A DNA stretch of 64,000 nt from Neoaquamicrobium microcysteis (GCF_008180155.1 NZ_VSZS01000068.1:124001-188000), one strand, 5' to 3'; numbered from the stretch's first letter, positions 26,223 to 35,327 are shown. The notes: generated from the sequence alone by a model not told the origin. Made by a program: numbers and translations.

Positions 26223-27263
26223 TCAGCTCGACTTCGGCTCCTCGTCATTGATCTCGACCGTAAACGAGCCGTCTTTGATGGCCGCCTCGCGCTCAGCCAC
26301 CAGCGCCTTGATCTCGTCCGGCACCTTGTCTTCGAAAGTGCCGAGAGGTGCTATCGAGCAGCCGCCTTCCTTCATGAAGGAGTAGACCCCGTAATCCTCA
26401 GCGGTGAAGGAACCCGCCTTGACCTGCTCGATGGCGCGGTCGAGCGTCGGCTCGAAGTGCCAGAGCGCGGACGCGACGACGGTTTCCGGATAGTCCGCCT
26501 GCGTGTCGATGACGTTGCCGATGGCCAGAACGCCGCGTTCCTGTGCGGCATCGGAGACGCCGAAGCGCTCCGCATAGAGGATGTCGGCCCCGGCATCGAT
26601 CTGGGCGAAGGCGGTTTCCTTCGCCTTGGGCGGATCGAACCACGAGCCTATGAAGGCGACCTGGAATTTGGCGTCGTCACCGGCCGTCTCGCGCACGCCT
26701 GCCATGAAGGCGTGCATGAGGCGGTTGACCTCGGGAATCGGAAAGCCGCCGACCATTCCGATGTTCTTCGACTGGGTCATTGCGCCCGCGATGAGGCCGG
26801 TGAGATACGACGCATCCTGAATGTAGTTGTCGAAGGGCGCGAAGTTCGGCACCGCCGCGTCTTCCTTGAAGCTGGACCCCATGAGGAAGGCGACCTCGGG
26901 ATAGTCGCGCGCGACGTCACGTGCGGCCTGCTCGACGCCGAACACTTCGCCCAGGATCAGCTTGTTGCCCGCCTCGCAGTATTCGCGCATCACGCGCTCA
27001 TAGTCGGTGTTCGAGACGTTCTCGGTCGCCGTATATTCGATGTCACCGCGGTCCTTGGCAGCGTTGGCGGCGATATGGATGCGGCTGACCCACTGCTGCT
27101 CGAAAGGCACGGTATAGACGGCCGCAACCTTGAGCGGCTCCTGCGCGAAAAGTCTTGTCGGCAGGCCAGCCGTGGCGGCAAGGACAGCGCCTGCCCCGGC
27201 GGTCTTGAGAAGGCTGCGTCGCGTGGGCGTGAAAAATTTCAGGTTCTTCGGAAAATCGGGCAT
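26223..27263 (-). CDS. BMP-family substrate-binding protein (Tat-type leader)
   Basis: A 346-aa BMP/Med-type binding protein for purine-nucleoside-like ligands. The N-terminus carries a twin-arginine-like signal (TRRSLLKTAGAGAVLAATAGL, residues 15-35) rather than an ordinary Sec or lipoprotein leader. The mature part shows VAAVYTVPFEQQWVSRIH, EVGVEQAARDVARDYPEVAF-like BMP strands and GAMTQSKNIGMVGG. The start at 27263 is the ATG of MPDFPKN. It is the first gene of the five-gene operon binding protein-ATPase-permease-permease-deaminase. Confidence 0.92.
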   Translation of the reverse strand: MPDFPKNLKFFTPTRRSLLKTAGAGAVLAATAGLPTRLFAQEPLKVAAVYTVPFEQQWVSRIHIAANAAKDRGDIEYTATENVSNTDYERVMREYCEAGNKLILGEVFGVEQAARDVARDYPEVAFLMGSSFKEDAAVPNFAPFDNYIQDASYLTGLIAGAMTQSKNIGMVGGFPIPEVNRLMHAFMAGVRETAGDDAKFQVAFIGSWFDPPKAKETAFAQIDAGADILYAERFGVSDAAQERGVLAIGNVIDTQADYPETVVASALWHFEPTLDRAIEQVKAGSFTAEDYGVYSFMKEGGCSIAPLGTFEDKVPDEIKALVAEREAAIKDGSFTVEINDEEPKSS

Positions 27264-27402
27264 TTGACCACCTCTGGTTGGCTTGCGTTGACGTTGCAAT
27301 CCCGTCTCTTTTTATCGTTTGGTCAACGCTAGGCGAAATTTGACGGAGCGGCAATCGACGCCACGGGTTTGCCGCAAATTCTTGCGCTGCCAGCTGAAAG
27401 CT

Positions 27403-28059
27403 TCACCCGCCGCTGACGGCCAACGCTATCGCCGCGCGCAGTTCGTCCATTCCCTCACCCTTCTCCGACGAGGTGGCGAGGATGGCCGGAAAGGCTGCCG
27501 GACGCTTCTTCACCTTCTCGGCCGTTTCGGCAACGAGACGCGGTACGCCTGCGGCCTTGATCTTGTCGATCTTGGTGAGAACGATCTGGTAGGATACGGC
27601 CGCCTTGTCGAGCAGGCTCAGCACCTCTTCGTCATTCTTCTTGATACCGTGGCGTGCGTCGATCAGCACGTAGACGCGCTTGAGCGTAACGCGGCCCTTG
27701 AGATAGTCGAAGACCAGCTTGGTCCAGGCATCGACCTGCGCCTTGGGAGCCTTGGCATAACCGTAGCCGGGCATGTCCACCAGCGCCATGGGTGGCAGGT
27801 CGCCCGCCTCGCCCGAATAGCCGTCGGGCACGAAGTAGTTGAGCTCCTGCGTGCGCCCCGGCGTATTCGACGTGCGGGCGAGACCCTTCTTGCTCACCAG
27901 TGCGTTGATGAGCGATGACTTGCCCACGTTGGAGCGGCCGGCGAATGCGATCTCGGCCGGCCCTTCCGGGGGCAGGAACTTCATCGAGGGCACGCCGCGG
28001 ATGAATATCCACGGCCGCGTAAACACGTCGCGCCCTATGCCTTCTGCCTCACTATCCAT
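27403..28059 (-). CDS. engB: Ribosome biogenesis GTPase EngB/YihA
   Basis: A 218-aa GTPase of the TrmE-Era-EngA-YihA superfamily. Motifs in order: G1 GRSNVGKSS near 42-50, G3 DMPGYG near 97-102, G4 TKID, and the G5-like SSEKGEG near the C-terminus. EngB is essential for 50S assembly in E. coli and B. subtilis. It is part of a housekeeping run with rpmH, rnpA and yidC; in many Rhizobiales engB follows yidC directly, here two genes intervene. Confidence 0.95.
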   Translation of the reverse strand: MDSEAEGIGRDVFTRPWIFIRGVPSMKFLPPEGPAEIAFAGRSNVGKSSLINALVSKKGLARTSNTPGRTQELNYFVPDGYSGEAGDLPPMALVDMPGYGYAKAPKAQVDAWTKLVFDYLKGRVTLKRVYVLIDARHGIKKNDEEVLSLLDKAAVSYQIVLTKIDKIKAAGVPRLVAETAEKVKKRPAAFPAILATSSEKGEGMDELRAAIALAVSGG

Positions 28060-28069
28060 CGCCGCTTTC

Positions 28070-28714
28070 CTACACCGATCTTTCCAGCCGATCGATGTCG
28101 GCGCCGCGGATGGCATCAAGGTTGCGCGTGATCTTGTCAACCGGCCAATCCCACCATGCCACAGCAAGAAGCCTTCGGACGGTGGCTTTCTCGAACCGCA
28201 TCTTGACCACACGTGCCGCATTGCCGGCCACGATCGCATAGGGTGGCACGTCGCGCGTAACCACCGAACGCGCGGCCACCACCGCTCCGTCGCCTATGGT
28301 GACGCCCGGCATGATCACCGCCTCCATGCCGATCCACACATCGTTGCCGACAGTCGTGTCGCCGCGAACTTCCTTTTCCCACGTGCCGACGTCGAAGCCC
28401 TTTTCCCAGCCATGCCCGAAGATATTGAACGGATAGGTGGAGAAGCCAGACATTGCATGATTGGCGCCGTTCATGATGAAGCGCGCGCCTTCGGCTATGG
28501 CCGAGAACCTGCCTATCACAAGCCTGTCGCCGATGAAGTCGTAGTGATGCAGCACGCATTTGTCGGCGAACGTGTCCGGCCCGTCGGGGTCGTCGTAGTA
28601 GGTGAAGTCTCCGATCTCGATATTGGGCCGGTCAATCAGAGGCTTGAGAAAGCCGACACGGGGATGCATCGGGATCGGGTGCTTGATTTCGGGTTTGGGG
28701 CCCTGGTCTTCCAT
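28070..28714 (-). CDS. Xenobiotic-acetyltransferase-like (Vat/CatB) hexapeptide transferase
   Basis: A 214-aa left-handed beta-helix acyltransferase. Hexapeptide repeats are visible around [17 protein letters not shown] (near 65-81) and [29 protein letters not shown] (near 118-146). The active-site histidine of CatB/VatD-type enzymes lies in [14 protein letters not shown]. Such enzymes O-acetylate chloramphenicol, streptogramin or unknown natural substrates. Chromosomal copies are common and do not by themselves mean resistance. The start ATG at 28714 opens [14 protein letters not shown]; the stop is 10 nt from the engB start. Confidence 0.9.
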   Translation of the reverse strand: MEDQGPKPEIKHPIPMHPRVGFLKPLIDRPNIEIGDFTYYDDPDGPDTFADKCVLHHYDFIGDRLVIGRFSAIAEGARFIMNGANHAMSGFSTYPFNIFGHGWEKGFDVGTWEKEVRGDTTVGNDVWIGMEAVIMPGVTIGDGAVVAARSVVTRDVPPYAIVAGNAARVVKMRFEKATVRRLLAVAWWDWPVDKITRNLDAIRGADIDRLERSV

Positions 28715-28773
28715 GGAACGCCTCCTGTCGTGCACAAAACAGGGTAGCGCAGGGAGCGCGCTTCGCCAAAACG

Positions 28774-28802
28774 CGAACGGCCCGCACGAGGCGGGCCGTT
28801 CG
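28774..28802 (-). terminator. Terminator after the fasciclin gene
   Basis: A perfect 12-bp stem (CGAACGGCCCGC with GCGGGCCGTTCG, ACGAG loop) downstream of the fasciclin gene, followed on the minus strand by CGTTTTGG. Confidence 0.8.
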
Positions 28803-28835
28803 TAGAGCACGGACGTGCTGACTGGCTAGATCGCG

Positions 28836-29390
28836 TCAGCCGGGGATCAGCACGCGGTTGACGACATGGATAACGCCGTTCGACTGATTGACCGTAGCGA
28901 TGGTGACGACGCTTCGGTTGCCCTGCGCATCGACGACAGCGACGCCGCGACCCGATGGCACCACAGTGAGCGTTCCGCCTTGAACGGTGGTAAGCCGAGC
29001 CTGCGAGCCACCTGCGCGCGCGCGCCTCAGAAGGTCCGACCCCGACAGACGGCCTGGAACCACATGATAGGTGAGCACGCTTGTCAGTTGCCCACGGTTG
29101 GCCGGCTGCAGTAGCGTGTCTACGGTACCGGCCGGCAGCCGTCCGAACGCCGCGTTGACCGGCGCGAATACGGTGAATGGCCCCACCCCCTGCAGTGTTT
29201 CGACGAGGCCGGCCGCCTGAACGGCCGCTACCAGCGTCGTATGATCCGCGGAGTTGACCGCATTCTCCACGATGTTGCGGTTGGCAAACATGGGCGCGCC
29301 ACCCACCATCGGATTTTCCTGGGCGCTAGCCATGCCGGTAAGGACGAGTGCGGTCGAAAGCGCAAGCGCCTTGATCGAGATTCCCTTCAT
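28836..29390 (-). CDS. Secreted fasciclin (FAS1) domain protein
   Basis: A 184-aa exported protein: Sec signal peptide of about 23 residues (ALALSTALVLTGMASA) followed by one FAS1 domain with ADHTTLVAAVQAAGLVETLQGVGPFTVFAPVNAAFGRLP (H1 region) and the closing strand NGVIHVVNRVLIPG (H2 region). FAS1 domains mediate cell-surface adhesion; in rhizobia some are linked to symbiosis or stress. It stands alone with its own terminator. Confidence 0.93.
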   Translation of the reverse strand: MKGISIKALALSTALVLTGMASAQENPMVGGAPMFANRNIVENAVNSADHTTLVAAVQAAGLVETLQGVGPFTVFAPVNAAFGRLPAGTVDTLLQPANRGQLTSVLTYHVVPGRLSGSDLLRRARAGGSQARLTTVQGGTLTVVPSGRGVAVVDAQGNRSVVTIATVNQSNGVIHVVNRVLIPG

Positions 29391-29602
29391 AAGATTGCTC
29401 CTCCATTGGCTCGGTTGTCGAGCGATTGGAGCCACGCCATCACTGTCAGGGAAGTTTCGGAGATAACCGATTCGTGATTGTCGATTAGGTCGAGCCGTTC
29501 GCCGACCCAGCGGCTGCGGTACACCTTCTCGCCGTCAATGCACCCCGGATGTCCTCACCGGGCGGAGACAGCACGATCTGCTACCGGAGGATTGATAATG
29601 AA

Positions 29603-29624
29603 AAGGCCCCGTTGCCGGGGCCTT
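29603..29624 (-). terminator. Terminator after yidC
   Basis: A perfect 9-bp stem (AAGGCCCCG with CGGGGCCTT, TTGC loop) 16 nt past the yidC stop, flanked by a T-rich stretch on both strands, so possibly bidirectional. The remaining intergenic sequence back to 29391 holds no gene I can support. Confidence 0.88.
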
Positions 29625-29639
29625 CTTTCGTTCAACGTC

Positions 29640-31478
29640 CTATTCCGCCGGCTGGCTGGGTTTCTTCTTGAACAGGCCGATCAGGTTGTCCCACAACTCG
29701 ATCTTGGCGCCTTGGCGTTTCATGATGACGCCCTGCTGAATGATCGACAGGAAGTTGTTCCAGGCCCAGTAGATGACGAGACCCGCCGGGAACGTCGCCA
29801 GCATGAAGGTGAAGACCACCGGCATCCAGTTGAAGATCATCGCCTGCGTCGGATCGGGCGGCGTCGGATTCATGCGCATCTGCAGGAACATGGTGATGCC
29901 CATGATGACGGGCCACACGCCGATCATCAGGAATGCCGGAACGCTGTACGGCAAAAGGCCGAACAGGTTGAACAGCGACGTCGGGTCGGGTGCGGAAAGA
30001 TCCTGAATCCAGCCGAAGAACGGCGCATGCCGCATCTCGATCGTGACATACAGAACCTTGTAGAGCGCGAAGAAGACCGGAATCTGGATGAGGATCGGCC
30101 AGCAGCCTGCAAGCGGATTGATCTTCTCCGTCTTGTAGAGCTCCATCATCGCCTGCTGCTGCTTCATGCGGTCATCCGCGTATTTCTCGCGGATTTCGAG
30201 CATCTTTGGCTGCACCTTCTTCATGTTCGCCATGGACTTGTAGGACTTGTTGGCGAGCGGGAAGAAGATGGCCTTCACCACGACCGTCGTGGCCAGGATG
30301 GCGAGGCCGAAATTGCCCAGCATCCGGAACAGCCAGTCGATGAGGTAGAACATCGGCTTGGTGATGAAATAGAACCAACCCCAGTCGATCAGCAGGTCGA
30401 ACTGGCGGATGCCTCGATCGGCCTCATAGGCGTCGATCTTCGCGGTTTCCTTGGCGCCGGCGAAAAGCAGCGTCTCCACCGTGCGCGACTGCCCGGGCTC
30501 AATGGCCAGCGGATCGGTCAGGTAATCCGCCTGGTAGCGGACGCGGCCATCGTCGAAGAAGGCATAGCGGGGCTGGAAGGGCTGAGCCCCCGAAGGCACC
30601 ATGGCGACCGCCCAGTACTTGTCGGTGATGCCGAGCCAGCCATCCTCGGACTTGCCGGGCTGGATTTGCCGCTTCTCGGCCAGATCGGAATAATCGATCT
30701 CCTGCAGGCCCTCCGTTCCGGTCACGCCGATGAGGCCTTCATGCAGGATGAAGAAGCCTTCGATCTGCGGCGTGCCAATGCGCGCCACGCGGCCGTAGTT
30801 GGACAGGGTCACCGCCTCGCCGCTCTCGTTCGCGACAGTGTCGGAGATGGTGAACATGTAGTCGTTGTCGACCGCGATGGTGCGCGTGAAGGTCAGCCCA
30901 CGATCATTGGTGAAGGTGAGGGTGACCGGCGTCGCCGGCGTCAGCGTCTGCTCGCCCTCCACCGACCAAACGGTGTCTGGCCCCGGAACGGCGCCCGTTT
31001 GAGCGTTGCCGATGAAGCCGACCTCGGCATAGTAGCCGTCAGGCATCGCTGCGGGATTGAGCAATTCGATGTTGGGGGAGTTACGCTCGACCGTCGTGCG
31101 ATAGTCCTTAAGAACGAGATCGTCCACGCGCCCGCCCGTCAGGCTGATCGAACCGGAAATGCGCGGGGTGTCGATCGCAACGCGTCCGCCGGAGGCGAGC
31201 GCGGCAGCGCGCGAGGAACCGGCAGGCACGCCAGCACCCGTGTCAGGCACCGCGGGCGTGGGAGCCACGCCCCCCGGCAGGTCGGAATCGCCCGGCGTGG
31301 CCGGCAGGTCCGGCTGCTGCTGGGTCACCTGGCGCTGCGCTTCTTCGGCCTGCTCAGCCTCGATGCGGGCGGTCTCGCGCTGCGCCTCGATGCGCGGGTT
31401 CATGTAGAACACCTGCCAGAGGACCAGGATCAGCACGGAAAGCGCGATCGTGATGAAGAAGTTACGATTGTTTTCCAT
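29640..31478 (-). CDS. yidC: Membrane protein insertase YidC
   Basis: A 612-aa inner-membrane insertase/chaperone acting with and without SecYEG. There is an N-terminal anchor (residues 5-22), a low-complexity Glu/Gln/Pro-rich linker, the periplasmic beta-sandwich domain from about residue 100 to 350, and the conserved 60-kDa-IMP C-terminal helices from about 380 (YFITKPMFYLIDWLF; NPLAGCWPILIQIPVFFALYKVL; IYWAWNNFLSIIQQ). It is 9 nt downstream of rnpA in the conserved rpmH-rnpA-yidC order. Confidence 0.96.
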   Translation of the reverse strand: MENNRNFFITIALSVLILVLWQVFYMNPRIEAQRETARIEAEQAEEAQRQVTQQQPDLPATPGDSDLPGGVAPTPAVPDTGAGVPAGSSRAAALASGGRVAIDTPRISGSISLTGGRVDDLVLKDYRTTVERNSPNIELLNPAAMPDGYYAEVGFIGNAQTGAVPGPDTVWSVEGEQTLTPATPVTLTFTNDRGLTFTRTIAVDNDYMFTISDTVANESGEAVTLSNYGRVARIGTPQIEGFFILHEGLIGVTGTEGLQEIDYSDLAEKRQIQPGKSEDGWLGITDKYWAVAMVPSGAQPFQPRYAFFDDGRVRYQADYLTDPLAIEPGQSRTVETLLFAGAKETAKIDAYEADRGIRQFDLLIDWGWFYFITKPMFYLIDWLFRMLGNFGLAILATTVVVKAIFFPLANKSYKSMANMKKVQPKMLEIREKYADDRMKQQQAMMELYKTEKINPLAGCWPILIQIPVFFALYKVLYVTIEMRHAPFFGWIQDLSAPDPTSLFNLFGLLPYSVPAFLMIGVWPVIMGITMFLQMRMNPTPPDPTQAMIFNWMPVVFTFMLATFPAGLVIYWAWNNFLSIIQQGVIMKRQGAKIELWDNLIGLFKKKPSQPAE

Positions 31479-31487
31479 ACGGTTCCC

Positions 31488-31835
31488 TTACCGCGCGCCG
31501 CGTATCCGGCGGGAAAGCTCTTGCCTGAGTTCGTCGAAGGGGACGCCAAGCACCTCGCGTCGACCGACGATCACATAGTCGCTGCCGGCTGCCATGTCAC
31601 CACCGGCGTGAACGCGGGTGGCTTCCTTCAACCTTCTGCGGACGCGGTTTCTCACCACGGCGTTTCCGACCTTCTTCGTGACGGTAAGTCCGAAGCGGGG
31701 CGCCGCATCGTCCGCCCGGTCGAGGACCTCAAGCAGAAAAAGCCGCCCGCGGCGCTTTTCGCCACGCCGGACGGCCAGAAATTCCGAGCGCTTCTTCAAG
31801 CGCCCGGGCTGTTTGCCCATTGGCCGGATAGTCAA
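31488..31835 (-). CDS. rnpA: Ribonuclease P protein component
   Basis: A 115-aa basic protein that assists RNase P RNA in tRNA 5' maturation. Hallmarks are [26 protein letters not shown] near the N-terminus and the RNR motif region [19 protein letters not shown]. The TTG at 31835 has GAAGG 8 nt upstream; an in-frame ATG at 31820 lacks a ribosome-binding site but would give an equally family-like N-terminus. Confidence 0.93.
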   Translation of the reverse strand: MTIRPMGKQPGRLKKRSEFLAVRRGEKRRGRLFLLEVLDRADDAAPRFGLTVTKKVGNAVVRNRVRRRLKEATRVHAGGDMAAGSDYVIVGRREVLGVPFDELRQELSRRIRGAR

Positions 31836-31855
31836 CTGACCGGCCTTCGACCACG

Positions 31856-31990
31856 TCAGGCGGAAAGCCGCTTGCGACCGCGATTGCGGCGGGCAGCGAT
31901 CACGCCGCGGCCGCCCTTGGTGGCCATGCGTGCGCGAAATCCGTGACGGCGCTTGCGAACAAGCTTGGAGGGCTGATAGGTGCGCTTCAT
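31856..31990 (-). CDS. rpmH: Ribosomal protein L34
   Basis: A 44-aa, very basic protein beginning [18 protein letters not shown] and ending NRGRKRLSA, the near-invariant L34 sequence. First gene of rpmH-rnpA-yidC. It lies 20 nt before rnpA. Confidence 0.98.
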
Positions 31991-32111
31991 TTGTTTAATA
32001 CCGCGGAGTGCGGCCCTTCTTGAATCTGTCTCAACGTGAGCAGGAGCATTCGCCGGCCCTTCCATGCACAGCCAAAGGCTGCGCCGGACCAAGGGCCCGA
32101 GCGTGAGCGGG

Positions 32112-32140
32112 CTTATAGGGACATGCCGGCTATGAGTCAA
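32112..32140 (-). promoter_or_regulatory. Sigma-70-type promoter for rpmH-rnpA-yidC
   Basis: On the minus strand TTGACT (32140-32135) and TATAAG (32117-32112) are separated by exactly 17 nt, close to the housekeeping consensus. It lies about 120 nt before the rpmH ATG, implying a long leader. The 31991-32315 gap contains no gene otherwise. Confidence 0.7.
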
Positions 32141-32315
32141 TCGGCGGCCGAAGCCGCGCAGGCGATCCGAAATGACCGCGCCTGCGTAAAAGAGACGCAC
32201 CCGTCAATCGAGGCCCCCAAGGGGTGAAATTGGCAAGTGTGCCGCAATCTCCTATTTTGCGAGCGAGCATTTGCCGTCCCCTGCCCGCCGGATTGAAGAC
32301 CCGCGCCAGGCCGGC

Positions 32316-33824
32316 ATGACCAAACCGGAGGAAAGTGTGCCGCAGAGAGGCCAAGTGGAGGAAACCGGACGCAAGCGGAGCAACGAACAGGTTCCGCTGT
32401 CACGGGGACTGTCGACCAAGCTGCTGCTGCTCACCATACTATTCGTCCTGCTGGCCGAGGTGCTGATCTTCGTACCGTCGGTCGCGACCTTCCGGCTGCG
32501 CTGGCTGGAGGAGCGCCTGGCAACGGCGGCGGCCGTCGGCATCGTGCTGATGGAAAGCGACGCCGACAGCCTGTCGCGGCAGATCCAGGACGACGTGCTC
32601 CTTTCGCTCGACGCCAAGGCCGTTGCGGTGCGTGCCGACGGCGCTTCACAGCTTCTCGTCGTCACCGAGATGCCCCCGCAGGTCGACCTGCACATAGACC
32701 TTGCCGACACCTCGCTTCCCACAGCAATGAGCGAAGCACTCTATACGATGGTGCTGGGCGGGGACCGGGTGCTGCGCGTCTTCGGACCTGTCGGGGAAAG
32801 CGACAAGGAATTCGAACTGGTGATGGCTGAGACAAAGCTGCGAAAAGCGCTGCTGGTCTATGCCCGCAACGTGGCAATCCTGTCGCTGCTGATATCGCTT
32901 ATCACTGCCACGCTGGTGTTCTACGCCATCAACCGCATCATGATCCGGCCGATCCGCACGATGACCCGCTCCATGCTGGATTTTTCGGAGGCGCCCGACG
33001 ACCCGGCGCGGATCATCCGTCCCGAGGCGCGGGACGACGAAATCGGCGTGGCCGAGCGCGAGCTCGCCTCCATGCAGAGCCAGCTTCAGCGCACACTGGG
33101 CGAGCGGAAGCACCTGGCCGATCTGGGTCTCGCCGTCTCCAAGATCAACCACGACATGCGCAACATCCTGGCGGCAGCACAGCTCACCTCCGACCGGCTG
33201 GCAACGGTGAAGGACCCCACGGCGCAGCGTTTCGTGCCGCGGCTTGTGCGCGCGCTTGACCGTGCGGTCTCCTACTCGGAAGGCGTGCTTTCCTACGGCC
33301 GCACGCAGGAGGCGCCGCCGATGCGCAGGCGCGTTCGGCTGCATCTCCTGGTAGAGGAGGTGCATCTGCTGCTCGGGCTCGATCCGGACGGAGGCATCGA
33401 GTTCGTCAACGCGGTCGACCCCGAGTTGGAGATCGATGCCGACCAGGAACAGCTTTTCAGGGTGCTTTCCAATCTGGCGCGCAATGCCGTCCAGGCCATG
33501 GCCGGCGAACGCGAAGGCATCGTCGTGCGCCGGCTCTCCGTCAGCGCCTCGCGAACAGGAAGCATCTGCCGCATCCTGATCGAGGATACCGGCCCCGGCC
33601 TGCCGCAGAAAGCGCGCGAGAACCTGTTTGCGGCGTTTCGCGGTTCGGCGCGCAGCGGCGGCACCGGCCTGGGCCTCGCCATAGCCCATGAGCTCGTGCG
33701 TGCGCATGGCGGCACGCTGGAACTGGTGGAAAGCCGTGGCGGACATACGGTCTTCGCCATCACCATTCCCGACCAGCCCGTCGACCTAGACGCAGCCCGC
33801 ACCGCGCTGCGCAGGCCCGCCTGA
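32316..33824 (+). CDS. Membrane sensor histidine kinase (orphan)
   Basis: A 502-aa sensor kinase. Membrane segments near 34-56 and 184-205 flank a ~125-residue periplasmic domain; a HAMP-like region follows (NRIMIRPIRTMTRSMLDF). The H-box is SKINHDMRNILAAAQL with H279. The ATPase part has an N-box (LARNAVQAMAGE), G1 (EDTGPGLPQKARENLF) and G2 (GGTGLGLAIAHELVRAHGG). HDMRN, without the usual P, marks the kinase subfamily. No response regulator is adjacent. The ATG at 32316 is chosen over upstream codons because it begins a soluble, charged N-terminus; the signal sensed is unknown. Confidence 0.9.
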   Translation: MTKPEESVPQRGQVEETGRKRSNEQVPLSRGLSTKLLLLTILFVLLAEVLIFVPSVATFRLRWLEERLATAAAVGIVLMESDADSLSRQIQDDVLLSLDAKAVAVRADGASQLLVVTEMPPQVDLHIDLADTSLPTAMSEALYTMVLGGDRVLRVFGPVGESDKEFELVMAETKLRKALLVYARNVAILSLLISLITATLVFYAINRIMIRPIRTMTRSMLDFSEAPDDPARIIRPEARDDEIGVAERELASMQSQLQRTLGERKHLADLGLAVSKINHDMRNILAAAQLTSDRLATVKDPTAQRFVPRLVRALDRAVSYSEGVLSYGRTQEAPPMRRRVRLHLLVEEVHLLLGLDPDGGIEFVNAVDPELEIDADQEQLFRVLSNLARNAVQAMAGEREGIVVRRLSVSASRTGSICRILIEDTGPGLPQKARENLFAAFRGSARSGGTGLGLAIAHELVRAHGGTLELVESRGGHTVFAITIPDQPVDLDAARTALRRPA

Positions 33825-33946
33825 GACGGGCGATGAAAGTTTTGCGATGGGCCGCTTGCATTTCGTGCGATGAGTGGCTAGGTAACGCCGCACGAAACGC
33901 GGCGACGCCTAGTCGCCGGGTTCAGGTCGGTTCGCCGGCCCGGCGC

Positions 33947-34023
33947 GCGCCCGTAGCTCAGCTGGATAGAGCACCAGACTACGAATCTGGGGGTCAGAGG
34001 TTCGAATCCTTTCGGGCGCGCCA
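33947..34023 (+). tRNA. tRNA-Arg (anticodon ACG)
   Basis: A complete 77-nt cloverleaf: acceptor GCGCCCG paired with CGGGCGC, discriminator G and encoded CCA; D arm GCTCAGCTGGATAGAGC; anticodon arm CCAGACTACGAATCTGG with ACG at the loop centre; T arm with TTCGAAT. ACG is read as ICG after deamination. An integrative element begins immediately downstream, so the 3' end is probably the attachment site. Confidence 0.97.
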
Positions 34024-34364
34024 TTTAACCCACTGAAATCACTTCATTTTCTGCCTTCAGCGCGATAGCTCCCCAGCATAAAAATCCATTTTAGTCTGGG
34101 TTTTAGTCTGGGGTTTTTGTTGCAGATAGACGCGGAATGTCGGCATCGGCAGCATGTGATTCCCACTTTTTGATAGCTGGTGGGGCGAATTTGATGATGG
34201 TCTCGGGGGGAAAGCCTTCCCCCTGGCCGGCACTTCGTTGCCGGCGCACCCCCTTCTGCGGGGAGACCCCGCAACGCCCCCCTAGAGTGAGAGGCAGGCC
34301 GGGTTTGCCGTGACGGGCTGGGATCGGGAGAGAGGCTCCCGAGGCCCGTCGCGGAGTAATCCCG
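34024..34364. other. Left end of the element, no gene
   Basis: The 341 nt between the tRNA and ardC hold an AT-rich start with a tandem TTTTAGTCTGGG-like repeat (about 34090-34113), several short GC inverted repeats around 34205-34245, and the hairpin leader of ardC at 34312-34350. No credible gene is present, although a minus-strand frame ending at 34103 reads smoothly for about 30 codons. Confidence 0.6.
34312..34350 (+). promoter_or_regulatory. Hairpin leader of ardC (leader family A)
   Basis: Two nested stems: GACGGGC (34312-34318) with GCCCGTC (34344-34350), and TCGGGAG (34324-34330) with CTCCCGA (34336-34342), loop AGAGG. It ends 15 nt before the ardC ATG. The same layout, loop and flanks recur before the ParB-like gene at 35737-35776, and in looser form at 39673-39726. 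Confidence 0.75.
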
Positions 34365-35327
34365 ATGGCCAGACATGACCGCAGCGCTCGCGCCGGCTCG
34401 GACCGGACGAGCCTTTACGACGACATCACCGACAAGATCATCGCCGAACTGGAGGCGGGCCGCGTGCCCTGGGTGCAGCCTTGGGGCACCCCCGAGGCCG
34501 ACGCGCTCCTCGGCCTGCCGAAGAACGCCGTCACCGGCCGGCAATATTCCGGCATCAACATCCTTCTTCTCTGGGGCGCCGTGGTCGAGCGCGGCTTCCC
34601 CGGCCAGGGCTGGCTCACCTTCCGCCAGGCGCTCTCGCTCGGCGGCAATGTTCGCAAGGGCGAGCACGGCACCACGGTCGTCTACGCCGACCGCTTCATC
34701 CCCGACGAGGAAAAGAAGCGCGCGCAGGAAACCGGCGAGGAAGCCCACGCGATTCCCTTCCTGAAGCGCTTCACCGTGTTCAACACCGTGCAATGCGAGA
34801 ACCTTCCCGAAGACGTCACCGTCGCCGCACCGCCTCCGCCGCCCGGCCAGATCGAGCCCACCGTCGAGGCGCTCATCAAGGCCACCAGCATCGACTTCCG
34901 CATCGGCGGCGACAAGGCATTCTATATGCCGGCCCCCGACTATGTGGTCGTGCCGCCCCCGGCCGCCTTCTTCGAGCCGATCAACTGGCACCGCACGGCC
35001 CTGCACGAGCTGTCGCACGCCAGCGGCCATCACTCGCGCCTCGCTCGCGATCTCGGCGGCTCCTTCGGCTCGAAGAAGTATTTCGTCGAGGAATGCGTCG
35101 CCGAGCTTTCGAGCGCCTTCTGTTGCGCGGCGCTGGGCATCAGGCCCACCGTGCGCCATGCCGACTATATCGGCGCGTGGATCGACACGATGCGCGAGGA
35201 CAACCGCGCCATCTTCCGCGCCGCGTCGCAGGCCAGCAAGGCGGCCGACTGGCTTCTCTCCTTCCTGCCGGCCGACGAGCAGCCCGCCGTCGATGCCGCC
35301 TCCTCGATCGACAGGAGGGCGGCATGA
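34365..35327 (+). CDS. ardC: ArdC-type antirestriction protein / zincin-like peptidase
   Basis: A 320-aa protein. The N-terminal ArdC ssDNA-binding domain (residues 10-140; SLYDDITDKIIAELEAGRVPW, YSGINILLLW) is followed by a zincin-like metallopeptidase domain with HELSHASGHHSRL at 214-226, where the two His and Glu of HExxH are seen. ArdC-type proteins protect incoming single-stranded DNA during conjugation and counter restriction. First gene of the element after the tRNA. The stop overlaps the next start (ATGA). Confidence 0.92.
   Translation: MARHDRSARAGSDRTSLYDDITDKIIAELEAGRVPWVQPWGTPEADALLGLPKNAVTGRQYSGINILLLWGAVVERGFPGQGWLTFRQALSLGGNVRKGEHGTTVVYADRFIPDEEKKRAQETGEEAHAIPFLKRFTVFNTVQCENLPEDVTVAAPPPPPGQIEPTVEALIKATSIDFRIGGDKAFYMPAPDYVVVPPPAAFFEPINWHRTALHELSHASGHHSRLARDLGGSFGSKKYFVEECVAELSSAFCCAALGIRPTVRHADYIGAWIDTMREDNRAIFRAASQASKAADWLLSFLPADEQPAVDAASSIDRRAA

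Noticed and set aside
29478-31946. 822-codon plus-strand open frame opposite yidC and rnpA
   Set aside because: Antisense shadow; highly charged His/Asp/Glu/Arg composition and complete overlap with confirmed yidC.
33833-34036. Open frame running across the tRNA-Arg gene
   Set aside because: Overlaps a certain tRNA; no family features.
34103-34220. Minus-strand coding-like stretch ending ADIPRLSATKTPD next to the tRNA, possible integrase remnant
   Set aside because: Reads smoothly for about 30 codons but has no recombinase motif, no plausible start and runs into the ardC leader; origin cannot be supported.
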